Below are positions 37,101 through 48,400 of a DNA stretch of 64,000 nt, one piece after another. The notes beneath the pieces were generated by a model. It did not search any database and was not told the DNA's origin. It worked only from the letters and a program-made list of their open reading frames with translations. The position numbers and the translations under genes are program-made. The stretch is from contig VZTI01004543.1 in the NCBI GenBank assembly GCA_013397865.1, forward strand, positions 124,001 through 188,000. Direction: 5' to 3'. Within the stretch, counting starts at the first letter, position 1; the number at the start of each line of letters is the position of its first letter. The stretch is from Struthidea cinerea. Taxonomy: Eukaryota; Chordata; Aves; Passeriformes; Corcoracidae.

Positions 37101-40100
37101 AGAACACAGCCCATGCCAGTGGCAGCCACCAGCCCATCCCTCAGCCATGCTGTGCACTCCCACCAGTGCCTTCACTCCGGTGTGGAGACACTGCCAGCAC
37201 AAACTGGGATTGCTCCCTTTGCTCCCCTTCCAAGGCTGGAAGGCTGAGATTGCCCACAGGGAATAGCTAGGCTCAGCAGAGACTGGACAGAAGAGCTGGC
37301 TTTGGCTCCTACAGTCTGTGCATGAGGCTCTTGATGTGGACAGCATGCCCTGTTCTGAGCACTATGCACATGGAATGTTTTCCACGTGGAATGCCATATT
37401 CCCTAAAGTCATCCCTGCTTCTTGTTAATGGAGGAGTCTTGAAAAAATAAGAATATACTAGAGTTTGTCTGCAAAAAGGAAAATTAATCCCATTTCTGTA
37501 AGGGACTATTACACTTGAGAAGGAGGAGAGATTCTTAGGAGATTAGGGAGAGATAATTGTAGCCATTGTTGAGGGGAAGGGAAGGGGAAAGGGAAAGGGA
37601 AAGGGAAAGGGAAAGGGAAAGGGAAAGGGAAAGGGGACATATTTTTTCTCTCATCTCTGGGATGCAGTATTTCCAGGGAAAGTTCAATTTGTGTATCTCT
37701 CCAAGATGCAGTAATAGTCTCATACAGTTTCCATGTGTCAGAGGAGGCCTACGGACAGCTGAGCAGAAGTGGAGCTGTGACAAAGCCCTTTTCCTTGGTG
37801 CAGGGTTTTGAGCCACGGGACACTGACATTGGCAGGAAGCTCATTGTGTGGAGGAATGTCGAGAGCCATACAGGCTACAAGAAGACCCTTTCCCTTTCTC
37901 CCTATGCCAAGAAGAAAAGGTATTTGAGCTTGGTTTGGGGGATTTGAGGAACACGTTGGTTGTAAAGTCACATATTCAATATTCCAAAATATCTATGTGA
38001 ATTCCAACATACATCCTATGCTTAAAAGCAACCGAGGCATTGGAGAGTTTGAAGTCTGTGTGCCTGCAATGGATCTGGGCTGCCTATTGCTGTGTGTGGC
38101 ACCAGAGCCTTGTCAGTGAATGTAATTCTCAGCCAGACACTCTCTTGTTAATAATAATAGTTAACAGTATTATTAACAATAATCTGCCCTCTTGCTAGCT
38201 ATGATGACCTTGGCATTGGCAGAGGACAGAAGGCTGCTCAGGGAGAACAAGCAGCAAGGACACGGAGAATGGTGGAAACCATCTATGGAGCAGATGGATT
38301 CTTCTGTGGTCCCCCAGGTGAGCAAAATCTTGATGGAGCAGTAAATACTGCACACCCAGAACTCAGTTGACAGAACTGTCCGAGTTTAGGACACAGGGAA
38401 TATTCTGAATTTGCTCTAAGCAAGCAGTGTGTACAGTTCCACCTGTGAGAGCTCTGACAGTGCCCTCCCAGCACTTCATACCTCAGTAGTCAGAAAAGGC
38501 TGGTTCAGAAATTCTGAAGAGTTATTTCTCCTTCTTAACTCTTAACCATACTTCTTGTTTTCCCTTTAGAAATATACCTTGAAAGCACATGTTAAGGGAC
38601 TAATGTTTTCACCATTTACCCATATCACAAGTGAATACTCAAAAAACAGTGTATGCCCCACTCGCTGTCTGCTCCCTCTCCCTTGTCTGCACCCACTCCC
38701 TCTCTGTTCCTTCTTTTCTTCTTGAAAAATGTAAATGGCAGTAAAATCTGGAGAGACAAACAGAAAACTCCAACACCCCCCAAATTTGTCCCAAAATGGA
38801 CACTAGAAAGAAGAGGAACAGCATGCAGATATTTTTATTCTCTTCCCTGCCTTCTATCCACCTCTGAAACAAGTCACACACCAAACCCGCATGTCCTTGG
38901 GGGTTTTTGGCTGAGCTTGAGCTCCTCCCTTGTTCCAGGGGTGCAGAACCAGATGCCAGCAGTCACTAAAGGCAAGCTGACATTTGATTTTGAAAATGCC
39001 CTGATGCTGCTGACCAATTTCAAGGAGCAGGGGTGAGGTCACACAAAGCACATGCTCACCACTGTCTTGTGACCTGCTTCCCTCCAGGGAGCCCTCCAGA
39101 GCAGTCCTATGGACAGAGATACATATTTCTTTTTTCTCTGAAGAGAGAATCTAGTCCAAACAGCCTGGCTGATTCATCTTCATTACCTAATCCTTTTATA
39201 ATTTTTTTTCTTCTTCTTTATTTCAGAAAAGAGCTATTCCCAGCTGGTATTTATGTCCACAACTGCTGGGAGCTTATGGAACTTGCAAGCAATTCAGTCT
39301 ATGTGTCAAATGGAACAAGACAAGGTCAGTGATGGCAGGAAGAACACATGTGCAGGCTGTCTCTTTTCTGTCTGCTGCAATCTTTGATGTCTTGCTGAGA
39401 GAATGCCAGACAAAAAACAATGTAAGCTACACAACAGGTTTTACCTGGAGGATTCCAAAGCATTTCACCTACTTGGCAACACAGGGATGATCCCACCTGC
39501 CAGTTGCAAATTAAACAAGAATAAATGGACACTGAACAGGAGCTGGTCTAGAAGCCAAAGGTGTCCATCAGAAGCTGCTGAGGATTTAGGACAGCAGAAC
39601 ATAGTTATGGAAATGGAGCTACCAGCTTGGATATTGGTGGCAAGCTTTACAAGTGGGAAGTTTAATTGGGTGAGCTGCATTTGCCATAGGAGCCAAATTT
39701 TCAAATCTGTGGTTATAAAATATAAATAATGAACAGGGTTTAATTTTTGCAAAAGGCTTTCCATAGCTTTGGTGTTTGGGATCTGTCACTGGGAGAATGG
39801 ATGGGGATGGGTGGTACACCTTGGGTAAAGAGGAAAGGGGAAAAGGAGAGGACAGGACAGGACAGGACAGGACAGGACAGGAGAATTACTGCAGCAAGTA
39901 AGGAACGCTGGGGCTGCAAGAGAGGGTCTGACCTGATGCCCCCTCATGTTTTTCAGATACGCTCACATGTGCATTTTAGAGACCTATGCCAGCGCACTGA
40001 AGCCAACGAATGCTGCCCGAGCTGGTCTGTGGGGAACTACATTGCTGTCCTGTACAACAGGTCTTCATGTCTGGAGATAACCCAAGGAGACATCTCCCAC

Positions 40101-43100
40101 ACCCTGGCACTGCTCCGTGCCTGCGCTCCAGACTACCACCGAGGTGTCCTCACTCCATCCTGCATAGGCCCCGAGGCTGTCAGACAGAAACACTCTCAGT
40201 GTGCCCAAGTCCCAGAAAAATGTACCCGCTTCAATGCCATCTACCAACTGCTTCACTTCTTGGTCGACAGGGACTTTCTCAGTCCCCAAACGATGGAGTA
40301 CCAAGTGCCCTCTCTCAAATACAGCCTGCTTTTCCTGCCTACAAGAAAAGGTGCATCTATGATGGGGATCTACTTAGACAACCTTGAAACCTGGGATCTG
40401 TTTGATAACTACACGTCTATCACTGGAATGGACCTGGGCCTTAAACAGAAACTATTCCAGCACTACCTTTTACTTGATACTAAGTATCCGGTGCTGGCAA
40501 TATTAGCTATTTTTCTAAGCATTTCTTTTTATTTACGCTCAGTATTTATTACCTTGATGGTCCTGCTCGCTGTTGTCAGTTCTTTGATGATCTCCTACTT
40601 CTTGTACAAGGTGACCTTTAGATTCACCTATTTCCCTTTCGTAAACCTGACAGCAGTCATCATTCTCAGCGGCATTTGTGCCAACCACACTTTTGTCTTC
40701 TTCGATCTGTGGAACCTCAGCAAGAGCCAGAACCCTTCTGCCGGGCTTGCTCAGTGGGTGAGTCAAACCATGCACCATTTTGCGTATCTCGTGCTGGCCT
40801 CGTGCTTCACGACGGGTGCTGCCTTCTACGCCAGCTACATCAGCAACATCACAGCTATCCGCTGCTTCGCCGTCTACATGGGCACCTCGGTGCTGGTGAA
40901 TCTGGTTTTCATGATGACCTGGCTGCCCTCTTCAGCTGTGCTGTACGAGCGCTACATCGCAACGACATGCGTTTACAAGCCAGAAGCCTACTGGAACAAC
41001 AGCAGCCACAAGAGAGTTGCTCTCTCCGTCCATTACGTCCTCCGGGCTCTCCAGAACACACTGTCTGAAACTTCCAAGCTGCTCTTTGAAAAGCTTCTGC
41101 CTTGTGGGGTCATCAAATTTCGGTACATCTGGATCTGCTGGTTTGCTGCCTTAGCCATAGGAGGTGCCTACATTTCCTGTTCCAACCCCAAACTCAAACT
41201 CCCGACTCTGGAGACATCATCGGTCCAAGTGTTCAGGCTGAGCCACCCCTTTGAGAGGTATGATTCCGAGTACTGCCACCAGTTCATGTTTGAGAGGCTG
41301 GAGCATGGAGAAGGGCAGCATATGCCTGTCACAATAGTCTGGGGCATTCTGCCCGTGGATAACGGGGACCATTTCAATCCAAAAAGCAATGGCACCCTAG
41401 TGACAGACACCACCTTCACCATCCAAAATCCTGATGCCCAGAAGTGGCTCCTCGAATTCTGCCAAAAAGTGAAGAACAAAACTTTCTATTACCCTGATGC
41501 AGAGCAGAAATCTACTGTGTGCTTCATGGAGGAGTTCCTCAGGTGGATGGACAGTCGCCAGTGCTCCCAGCGAGACCACAGCTTCAACCTTTGCTGTAAC
41601 CAGTTCTCCTTCCCTTACAGAAGTGAAGTCTTCCTGCACTGCATCAAAATGATGCTCCTGGAAGAGGGCAGGGAAGGGGCAGAAACATACGATCTGGGCC
41701 TCAGGTTTGATGGGGAGGGAAACCTCACTGCCTTAGTGCTGCAGTTTCAAACTATTTATCACTACAGCTTCAACTACAGCAAAGTCAAACACTTCTATGA
41801 GGAAATCAGCCTCTGGATAACAGAGGAAATGAAAACTGCCCCTGTGGGGCTTCAGAACGGATGGTTTACCAGTAAATTACAGCTGTACAACCTCCAGCAC
41901 AGTCTCAGCACAGAAACCATGGTGGTCATGGGGCTCTCCATAGCCATTTCCTTCGTGGTGCTGCTGCTCACGACCTGGAACGTTCTGCTTAGCATTTTCT
42001 CCGTTACTGCCATTGCAGGCACCGTCCTGGTAACCATTGGCCTTTTGGTCCTCTTGGAGTGGCAGCTCAATGCAGTGGAGTCTCTCTTCATTTCAGCTGC
42101 AGTAGGTCTCTCGGTTGACTTCACCGTCAACTACTGCATCTCCTATCACCTGTGCCCCCATTCTGACCGCCTGAGCCGAGTGGCCTTTTCCCTGAAGCAG
42201 ATGAGCTGTGCCACAGCCATGGCAGCTTCTGCTCTCTTCTCTGCAGGGGTCATTATGTTGCCTGCCACGGTCCTGGCGTACAGGAAGCTGGGGATATTCA
42301 TCATGATGATCAATTGTATCAGCTGTGGGTTTGCCAGCTTCTTCTTCCAGTCACTCTGCTGCTTCTTCGGCCCGGAGAAGAACTGTGGGCAGATCCTTTG
42401 GCCTTGTGCCCACACCATGAAAGACTACTCTGATGACTCCGGGCCAAACGGAAACTTTGCCTGTGGGGGCAGCGAGAAGCAAAACCGATTGCGGAAGGTC
42501 CAGGAGTCCAACACTGCAAACGAGCAATACGAGCTCCAGCCCTTGTCCAGGAAACTCAGCGACAGTTTTGACAACAGCACTTCCACAAGCAAGCTGTCCA
42601 ACCAGCCCTCTGTGCTCTCTGAAGACATACAAGTTGAAGACAACAGATGCCCTCGAGTGGGAACGCACCCCTCCCTGGAAAGAGAGAGACAGAGTCTGCA
42701 GGAGACCCTCGGAGACCAGCAGGTCGGCCTGTGCCAGTGTCCTGCCTTGCAAACTTCCTCTCCTTACAAGCACAGCACCTCAGAAACAGAAATTCACAGG
42801 GAGAGACTCTGCCGAGATTGTCGCTGTCAAAAGTATGGTCTGAAAGCATGGGATGGGTCTGGGCTGGACCACATGCAGCCATCTGGCATGAAAGAAGAAG
42901 GGCAGCTCAATAAATCTCAGTGCTCCAGTGACACTGCCCAGCAGCAGTCAGATTATACCTCAGACCACAGCCCTCTCCCTGCTGCTGACATCTACAAAAT
43001 TCACAGATGCCTTTGTTCTCTTGGCAGCTCTTTTGATATGCTCAACATCTCCAGCGAGACATCGATCAGTGATTTCGAGCAAGGCCTGAAGCTCGCTGAA

Positions 43101-43376
43101 TCAACCAGTTCCTGTCCCGATGCCTTAGAGCTGTCTGACTCCTACAGTAACGCAGAGCGAGGTTACCTGAATGGGAAGAGAGATACCCTGCGGCTGGACC
43201 TGAGGGAGACTGTCTTTGATGTCTCTCCAGCTGCATCACAGCAGAACAGCTCTTCATGGAAAAATCGGTTTGGATTGGGAAACGAAGGGCCGGTCGTGCT
43301 ACCCAACAGCCAGCCAGACATGCCTGATGTTTGGATCAAACGATCCAGTGCACAAAGTTCCGGTTATAACAGCTGA
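25039..43376 (+). CDS. DISP2: DISP2 (Dispatched homolog 2), complete
   Basis: Eight coding exons: 25039-25118, 32296-32742, 35028-35057, 36859-36982, 37804-37919, 38199-38317, 39227-39324, 39957-43376. All are GT-AG with matching phases; the sum is 4434 nt, 1477 aa (about 1400 in human). Dispatched proteins are multipass RND-family membrane proteins with a sterol-sensing-like domain; DISP1 releases lipidated Hedgehog, while the role of DISP2 is less clear. Visible: a Ser/Pro-rich cytoplasmic N-terminus ending QHHVVSVR; a first membrane helix near residues 190-215 (IAEWPLAML...); a large extracellular loop with paired Cys; a membrane cluster from about residue 515; a second extracellular loop; a second cluster from about residue 1000 with GLSVDFTVNY near 1055; then a long Ser-rich tail ending SSGYNS. 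Many stretches match human DISP2 from memory, so identity is firm. Confidence 0.96.
25119..32295. other. DISP2 intron 1
   Basis: 7.2 kb with no supported exon. AT-rich patches at 26900-27240 and 29855-29915 (with TAATTA-type sites); the latter could be regulatory. No LINE or LTR copy was recognised. Confidence 0.6.
33594..33632. repeat. 14-bp tandem repeat, about three copies
   Basis: Unit close to TGGATCCTTTTCC repeated about 2.8 times. Confidence 0.75.
35322..35378. repeat. Compound microsatellite (TA, CT, GT, TA)
   Basis: Adjacent runs of TA, CT, TG and TA dinucleotides in DISP2 intron 3. Confidence 0.9.
37572..37636. repeat. (GGGAAA)n microsatellite
   Basis: About ten near-perfect hexamers in DISP2 intron 4, 167 bp before exon 5. 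The plus strand is pure purine through the tract. Confidence 0.95.
38145..38179. repeat. Perfect 12-bp inverted repeat before DISP2 exon 6
   Basis: TTGTTAATAATA at 38145-38156 pairs with TATTATTAACAA at 38168-38179 across an 11-nt loop that contains GTTAAC. It ends 19 bp before the exon 6 acceptor. Confidence 0.85.
39847..39882. repeat. (GGACA)n microsatellite
   Basis: About seven pentamers in DISP2 intron 7, 75 bp upstream of exon 8. Confidence 0.92.
39957..43376 (+). CDS. DISP2: DISP2 large terminal exon
   Basis: One 3420-bp exon encodes residues 339-1477, including both transmembrane clusters. Frame opens right at the acceptor (TTTTTCAG then ATA CGC) and matches the family block IRSHVHFRDLCQRT. 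Stop TGA at 43374-43376. Having most of the protein in one 3' exon is normal for DISP2. Confidence 0.97.
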   Translation: MRSHVHFRDLCQRTEANECCPSWSVGNYIAVLYNRSSCLEITQGDISHTLALLRACAPDYHRGVLTPSCIGPEAVRQKHSQCAQVPEKCTRFNAIYQLLHFLVDRDFLSPQTMEYQVPSLKYSLLFLPTRKGASMMGIYLDNLETWDLFDNYTSITGMDLGLKQKLFQHYLLLDTKYPVLAILAIFLSISFYLRSVFITLMVLLAVVSSLMISYFLYKVTFRFTYFPFVNLTAVIILSGICANHTFVFFDLWNLSKSQNPSAGLAQWVSQTMHHFAYLVLASCFTTGAAFYASYISNITAIRCFAVYMGTSVLVNLVFMMTWLPSSAVLYERYIATTCVYKPEAYWNNSSHKRVALSVHYVLRALQNTLSETSKLLFEKLLPCGVIKFRYIWICWFAALAIGGAYISCSNPKLKLPTLETSSVQVFRLSHPFERYDSEYCHQFMFERLEHGEGQHMPVTIVWGILPVDNGDHFNPKSNGTLVTDTTFTIQNPDAQKWLLEFCQKVKNKTFYYPDAEQKSTVCFMEEFLRWMDSRQCSQRDHSFNLCCNQFSFPYRSEVFLHCIKMMLLEEGREGAETYDLGLRFDGEGNLTALVLQFQTIYHYSFNYSKVKHFYEEISLWITEEMKTAPVGLQNGWFTSKLQLYNLQHSLSTETMVVMGLSIAISFVVLLLTTWNVLLSIFSVTAIAGTVLVTIGLLVLLEWQLNAVESLFISAAVGLSVDFTVNYCISYHLCPHSDRLSRVAFSLKQMSCATAMAASALFSAGVIMLPATVLAYRKLGIFIMMINCISCGFASFFFQSLCCFFGPEKNCGQILWPCAHTMKDYSDDSGPNGNFACGGSEKQNRLRKVQESNTANEQYELQPLSRKLSDSFDNSTSTSKLSNQPSVLSEDIQVEDNRCPRVGTHPSLERERQSLQETLGDQQVGLCQCPALQTSSPYKHSTSETEIHRERLCRDCRCQKYGLKAWDGSGLDHMQPSGMKEEGQLNKSQCSSDTAQQQSDYTSDHSPLPAADIYKIHRCLCSLGSSFDMLNISSETSISDFEQGLKLAESTSSCPDALELSDSYSNAERGYLNGKRDTLRLDLRETVFDVSPAASQQNSSSWKNRFGLGNEGPVVLPNSQPDMPDVWIKRSSAQSSGYNS

Positions 43377-44330
43377 GACCTTGCAGAAAGCAAAGCTGCT
43401 GCTAGGGAAAGGGGAAGCCTGAATGTCCTTAGAGCTGTAAATATAATTTTTTTCCTCCCACCTCTCCTAGAGCTGAGACTATTTCTTAGTACTTCAGCTG
43501 TGCAAAACATGTGTTTTCACAGAACCAGCAGATCTGATGCCACCGAGAGGACGTGAGAGCCATCTTGTTGGACTACAAGCCCTTTGACTTCCAGTGTCTG
43601 GTGCCATGTTCACAGCTGTTCACAGAACCGAGTAAACCTGGTTTGTCATTTCCTACAAGGTGATTAGGTTTTGTTTTCTTGAGAGAAATAATGAGGTAAA
43701 GCTCCCCAGGTATTTAACGACAGAGACGGAGAGCTCATGTAAAAAACAACAACAAAAAATTTTAAAAAAAATGCAAAACTGAACTACTGAAAATCTAGAT
43801 ATCAAGTGAAGTGTATTGTTAATAACAAAAATTAAGTCTTTCATTTTCTACTTTATGCAAAGCCCAGGTCCATAGATCCCATCAAAATATTATTTAAATA
43901 TTATAAAAAAGATATTATAAAAAGTCCTGTCAAGACTTTCGAGTTGACACAGCCTCTTCCTGACCATGAGAGAGGCTGCAGAATCCAGCCCAAATCAATT
44001 TCCAGTAACAACTTCAGTTTGTTTTAGCCGAAGGAATTCTAATACTGCCAAAGACTTTCAGTGTGAATTTCCCCCTTGAGGAGAGTCCTCATCCCCCCCA
44101 ACGCAGGTGCCTTGTTGTGTCCTCTTCACAGCGTGTTTCCACTCAAGGCATTCCCCACAAACATGTAACTTTTTAAAATTCACATATCTGGTGAATCTTG
44201 AATTTTAGGGTTTTTTCTCCCTCTACCAGAAACAAACAGGAAAACAAACATTTCTTTGCCCTTATTTGTTGAAAAATAAAACATTCTCTCTACAAGTTGG
44301 CATACAATAAATGCTTATAACAAACTTTCC
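43377..44330 (+). other. DISP2: DISP2 3' UTR
   Basis: AT-rich non-coding sequence from the stop codon to two poly(A) signals. Contains no significant open frame. The end point is estimated from the second signal. Confidence 0.65.
44275..44311 (+). terminator. DISP2 poly(A) signals
   Basis: AATAAA at 44275-44280 and again at 44306-44311, about 900 bp after the DISP2 stop codon. Confidence 0.7.
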
Positions 44331-45251
44331 TAAAATCTGTGTGATGCTTCATTTTCACCACGAACACTGTGGTTATTAATCTTTTAAGTGCTTAATATAT
44401 TTTCCAAAGGGAAATATACATCTTTAAAATACTTATTCTTCTGACACCCACAAGTTGTCCCTATGCTGTGGGAGACAGACACCAACTCCCTGATATCCAA
44501 TAGGGACATGGACTTTTAAAGCTAATACCAGTGTCTGAAATATGTCAAATACACCAGTTTCATGGTTTTGTATTTTTCATGTTTCAGTTTCATGGTTTTA
44601 TACTGAAATTGTCATAGTGGATGTTCAGGTGGGTGTTTGGGCAGCCAAAGCCACCCTCAGGCTGGGACTGCAGCACCCTCCTCACAAATAGCTCCTGTTG
44701 CTCTCGGGAGGGATTTCCCACCCGTTATGAAAACCATGTTAGCAAACACTGCAAAAATGTCTTTAAGTCCGGAAACATTTTATACAGATGCCTCATTTCA
44801 CCTTGCGGCATTAGAGAGCAATTTTAGTACCTCACACACCAGCGGCAGCACCGGCCCCCTCACAGCTCTGATTCCTACATGTCCCCACAGACGGCCACAA
44901 ACCCCTTGATGTTCGGGCCTCGACTGCCCAAACCACAGGGTGAGGCAGTGAGAAGCAGTGGGAAGCAGTGAAGGAAGGAAGGAACTGCGCTCCGCCTTGC
45001 CCTGAGGGTAGGAGCCTCGTCACGGCCGACAACGCCTTCCCTGAGGGAGGGGGCGCGAGGCGGAAAACGGCGCGAAAGAGCCGGGGCGCGAGCGACAAGC
45101 AGCGCGAGCGCCGCGCCCCGGCTCAATCCTCGCTGGCGCGCGCCACCCCGCCGCACGCACCCGCCGCCAGCGCCGCTCCCCGCGCATGCGCGGACCCGCC
45201 CAACCGTCCTGGCGCGGTTCCGTTCGAACTCCTGAGGGGAGCGCAGCCGCC
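44331..45251. other. DISP2-KNSTRN intergenic region
   Basis: About 0.9 kb. A duplicated block built on CAGTTTCATGGTTTT lies at about 44553-44608; the right end becomes the KNSTRN CpG island. Confidence 0.65.
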
Positions 45252-45420
45252 ATGGAGGGACGGCTCTCCCGCATCCCCGTGTACGCCCGGCTCCACCGCC
45301 CCGAGCCGTCCGCAGGTGAGTGCGGGGCACGGAGGGACACCCAGGGGGCACGGCTGGCGGGGTTCAGCCGAGGGGTACAGGGGGGCGCCGGCGTTAGGGA
45401 GCTCCATCCCTGCCTGGCTG
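44985..45420 (+). promoter_or_regulatory. CpG-island promoter of KNSTRN
   Basis: Dense CpG and GC around exon 1, no TATA box. The ATG at 45252 has a strong Kozak context (GCCGCCATGG). Confidence 0.75.
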
Positions 45421-48400
45421 CGTGGTGGCTGTTTCAAATTCTAATTAGAAGTTTTATTCCACTGTTTTGTCCCTATTTAGGACTTAGGCTAATGCTCAGC
45501 CTGCTGTGTGTACCCTGAAGGCAGCGGCCCATTGATGTGAAAGATGCTTCATTCACAGTCTTTTACTTTTCTAAATCTTTTAATGCTGCTTACAGCACTT
45601 TATAGCATTTTATAAGAGTGAGGCACCCAGGCTTAGCGTTAAAAACGTGGGGGCTGGGCTGTGTCGGTGGAAACTCCGTGTTGCTCTAGTGTAAATGTGC
45701 TCATGGGTGTGTCATTTGAAAAATACTTAACTTGAGGGAGAAAAAGCAACTTCCTAAAGCCACTGAGTGAACATAGCTTTGTATACTCAAACAGTTGCGA
45801 TTTAAGAGAAATAAACTATATAAAAAGCTAGTTTTCTGTGTTATTTTAGTAGCTATTCACTCACAGCAAAATATGGAGGTCTCTTAACAGAGTTTCATGT
45901 GGGCTGTGTTTGTTTTGCTTCCAGTATTGAACAACAACCTTGTGGCACGATGTCTGCTTGATGTTGAGACCTTCTTTATTGTGTATTATCATTTCAAACC
46001 CTCATTAGTGCTAGCCTGGTAATTGTATTTTAACACCGTCTACATCTGACCTATTTGTGGCTTACTCTGGACCCTTGATCCTCGGTAAAACTTGAGGACT
46101 GCTCTTAGTTACTTCTACCTTAAAGTCTCCATTCTAGCCAGATATAACTGCTTCACCTCAAATTAAAGGCTTAAGAGACCTTAAAGAGGGTCTTTTCTAG
46201 GCTGTGGTGTTTTCACAGTTGTGGTTTTTTTGCAGAATTGCAAATGACTTTTCCTTCAAAGAGAAAATGTGTCAGCAAAACATCAGAGCAAGAGTTCAGC
46301 AAGGTTCCCAGTTTTAACTTTGCCTCGAACTTTCCAGCAGACAGTGTCTTCAAGGCTGCAAACCAAGGGTAAATCAAAGCAAAATATTGATGGATTTATT
46401 TGGCAGATGTCCTAAAGATGGATAATTTTGCAGATTTTGTCAAACTAACAGGCTTGGTGATCTGCAAGAACATAGTAATCTTCTGGTAATTGTATTTTAT
46501 CTCTCTTTTAAGGTTGCCTAAGTCTGACAAGAAAGTGGAACTGGTTTCAAAGAAGACCGTGACAAGACGGTACGTCCCTCCCATCTCTGTTAGTTGTCCT
46601 TGTGCCGTGGTGTTCCCCCATGCAGGGTTGTGACGAGCTCTCCCCCATGTGCAGCTTTCCTGCCAAGTTTGCTAGTTAAATCTGTTGGTCAGAAACAAAA
46701 GCAAATGCTTAAAAGAGAGCATATTTGTAAAATTAGGAGGTGTGCAACACTGGTATTTTTGCCCCTAAGTCTTTGCTCTTTGACTCCACAGTCCTCTCAG
46801 CAGATACCAACTAGAAGCAGAGCTGAAAAACAAGAATCAGTTGGTGGAAACACTCAAACAACAGCTAGCAAGTTCAGAGGTAAGGATAGGAGAGAAAAAT
46901 AAATAAATCCTTGAGTAATTTCCATCTTCTGGTCCATACAGGGTCATGTTAAGGATTGTCTTGCTTGTTTTCTTGTCTTTGTCAGAATGTCTTTGTATTC
47001 TTCTGCAAGTTGTTTTCCCATCTGCTCAGCTCTGGGGAGGCCAAACTGGGAATATTTTGTCTGGTTCTGGGCTCCTGGTACAAAAGAGAGGTGGATATAC
47101 TGGACAGAATCCATGAAAGGGCCACAGAGATGGTTAAGGGACTGGAGGAAAGGCTGAAAGAGCTGGGACTGCTCAGGGACTTCTGTTTCAAACAGATCTG
47201 ATTTTGTGGAATCAGATTCAGAATTGGCACTTCATTGTTCCCTGGCTCTCAGAGATAACTCTAGGACATGCTTAGTACTACTTCTGTCATGTACAGGAGG
47301 CCCTCCTGGTAACCTACAGCTATAAAATCTCACTTTATTTTCCAGTTCTCAATCTGTGGGATGATCATTCCTCTTATCTCACAGCTTGATTTTCTTAAGA
47401 GCCTCTGAGGCTTCCTATGAAATGTTCCCAAAGCTTCTGACACTAGCAGCCAGATCACCCTAATCCACATGCTTATTGATCCTCTTGGAGAATTGCATTC
47501 AACTTGGGAGGTTGATCAGCTTATCCAATTGCTTGGTAATATCTGGATTGTATAGGGAATAATGCTGTGGCTTAAAGATATAAATCACCCTTTTCTTCAC
47601 CGTGTTTATATGCTTCTTAGTGCGTGCATTATTTATATAAATGAGAGTGAGCACAAGAAAAGATAAAGTTGCCTAAAAGGAGTTTCTCCATGATCAAATT
47701 TTTCTACTAATTGCGATGATGCGTGGATGTGATAAATGTATTAATCCTGTCAAGAAGGCGCAAGGACCTGCAACAGCCTAATTTGCTGTGGTGGTAGAGA
47801 CAGAAGGCAAGGTCTGATTCTTGGTGCCAAGTGCAGCACTTACGAAGTTGTTATTGTCAGTATTACTAAGGAGAAGAAAATCTCCTTGGAAACTTGCCTC
47901 ACTTGCAACCTGTGTTAATGGCAGGCCACCATACAGTTAAGGGAGCTGAAGAAGGAGAATGAGAAGCTGGTCCACGAAGTTGAGAAGCTCAAGCAGATTC
48001 AGGAGACTTGCATGATGATTTTAGAAAGGAGAAACATCGATCCTGGTAAGGAGTTTGGACTTCCCTAATATCCTGGTACTCCTTCTCCAGAATGTTTTTT
48101 TTTTTTCTTCTGTTGTGACTATTCCTAAGAAATTTGGACTGTGATTCCTTGTTAAGGGAATACTGCTGGAATTCCAGGGTTTGGGGATTTTGGGGTTTTT
48201 TTGTGGTTTAAGAGAAAAGGCTGCTTCCTGTAGTAGGCCCTGGCCTCGATAAACAACTTAGTATGTCCTGCTGTAGAAAAGCTGTTTGTTCTCAGAGCAA
48301 TCTGTGTATTAGAGGTTCACTAACGCACCTCCTGAATTAGTTACAGGTAGTGACATAGAGGAGGAAGAAGAGACGCGCGCTTGCCGGGAAAAGACAACAG

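Noticed and set aside
40010..42913. Several frames of 70-140 codons inside DISP2 exon 8 on both strands
   Set aside because: Shadows of the true DISP2 frame.
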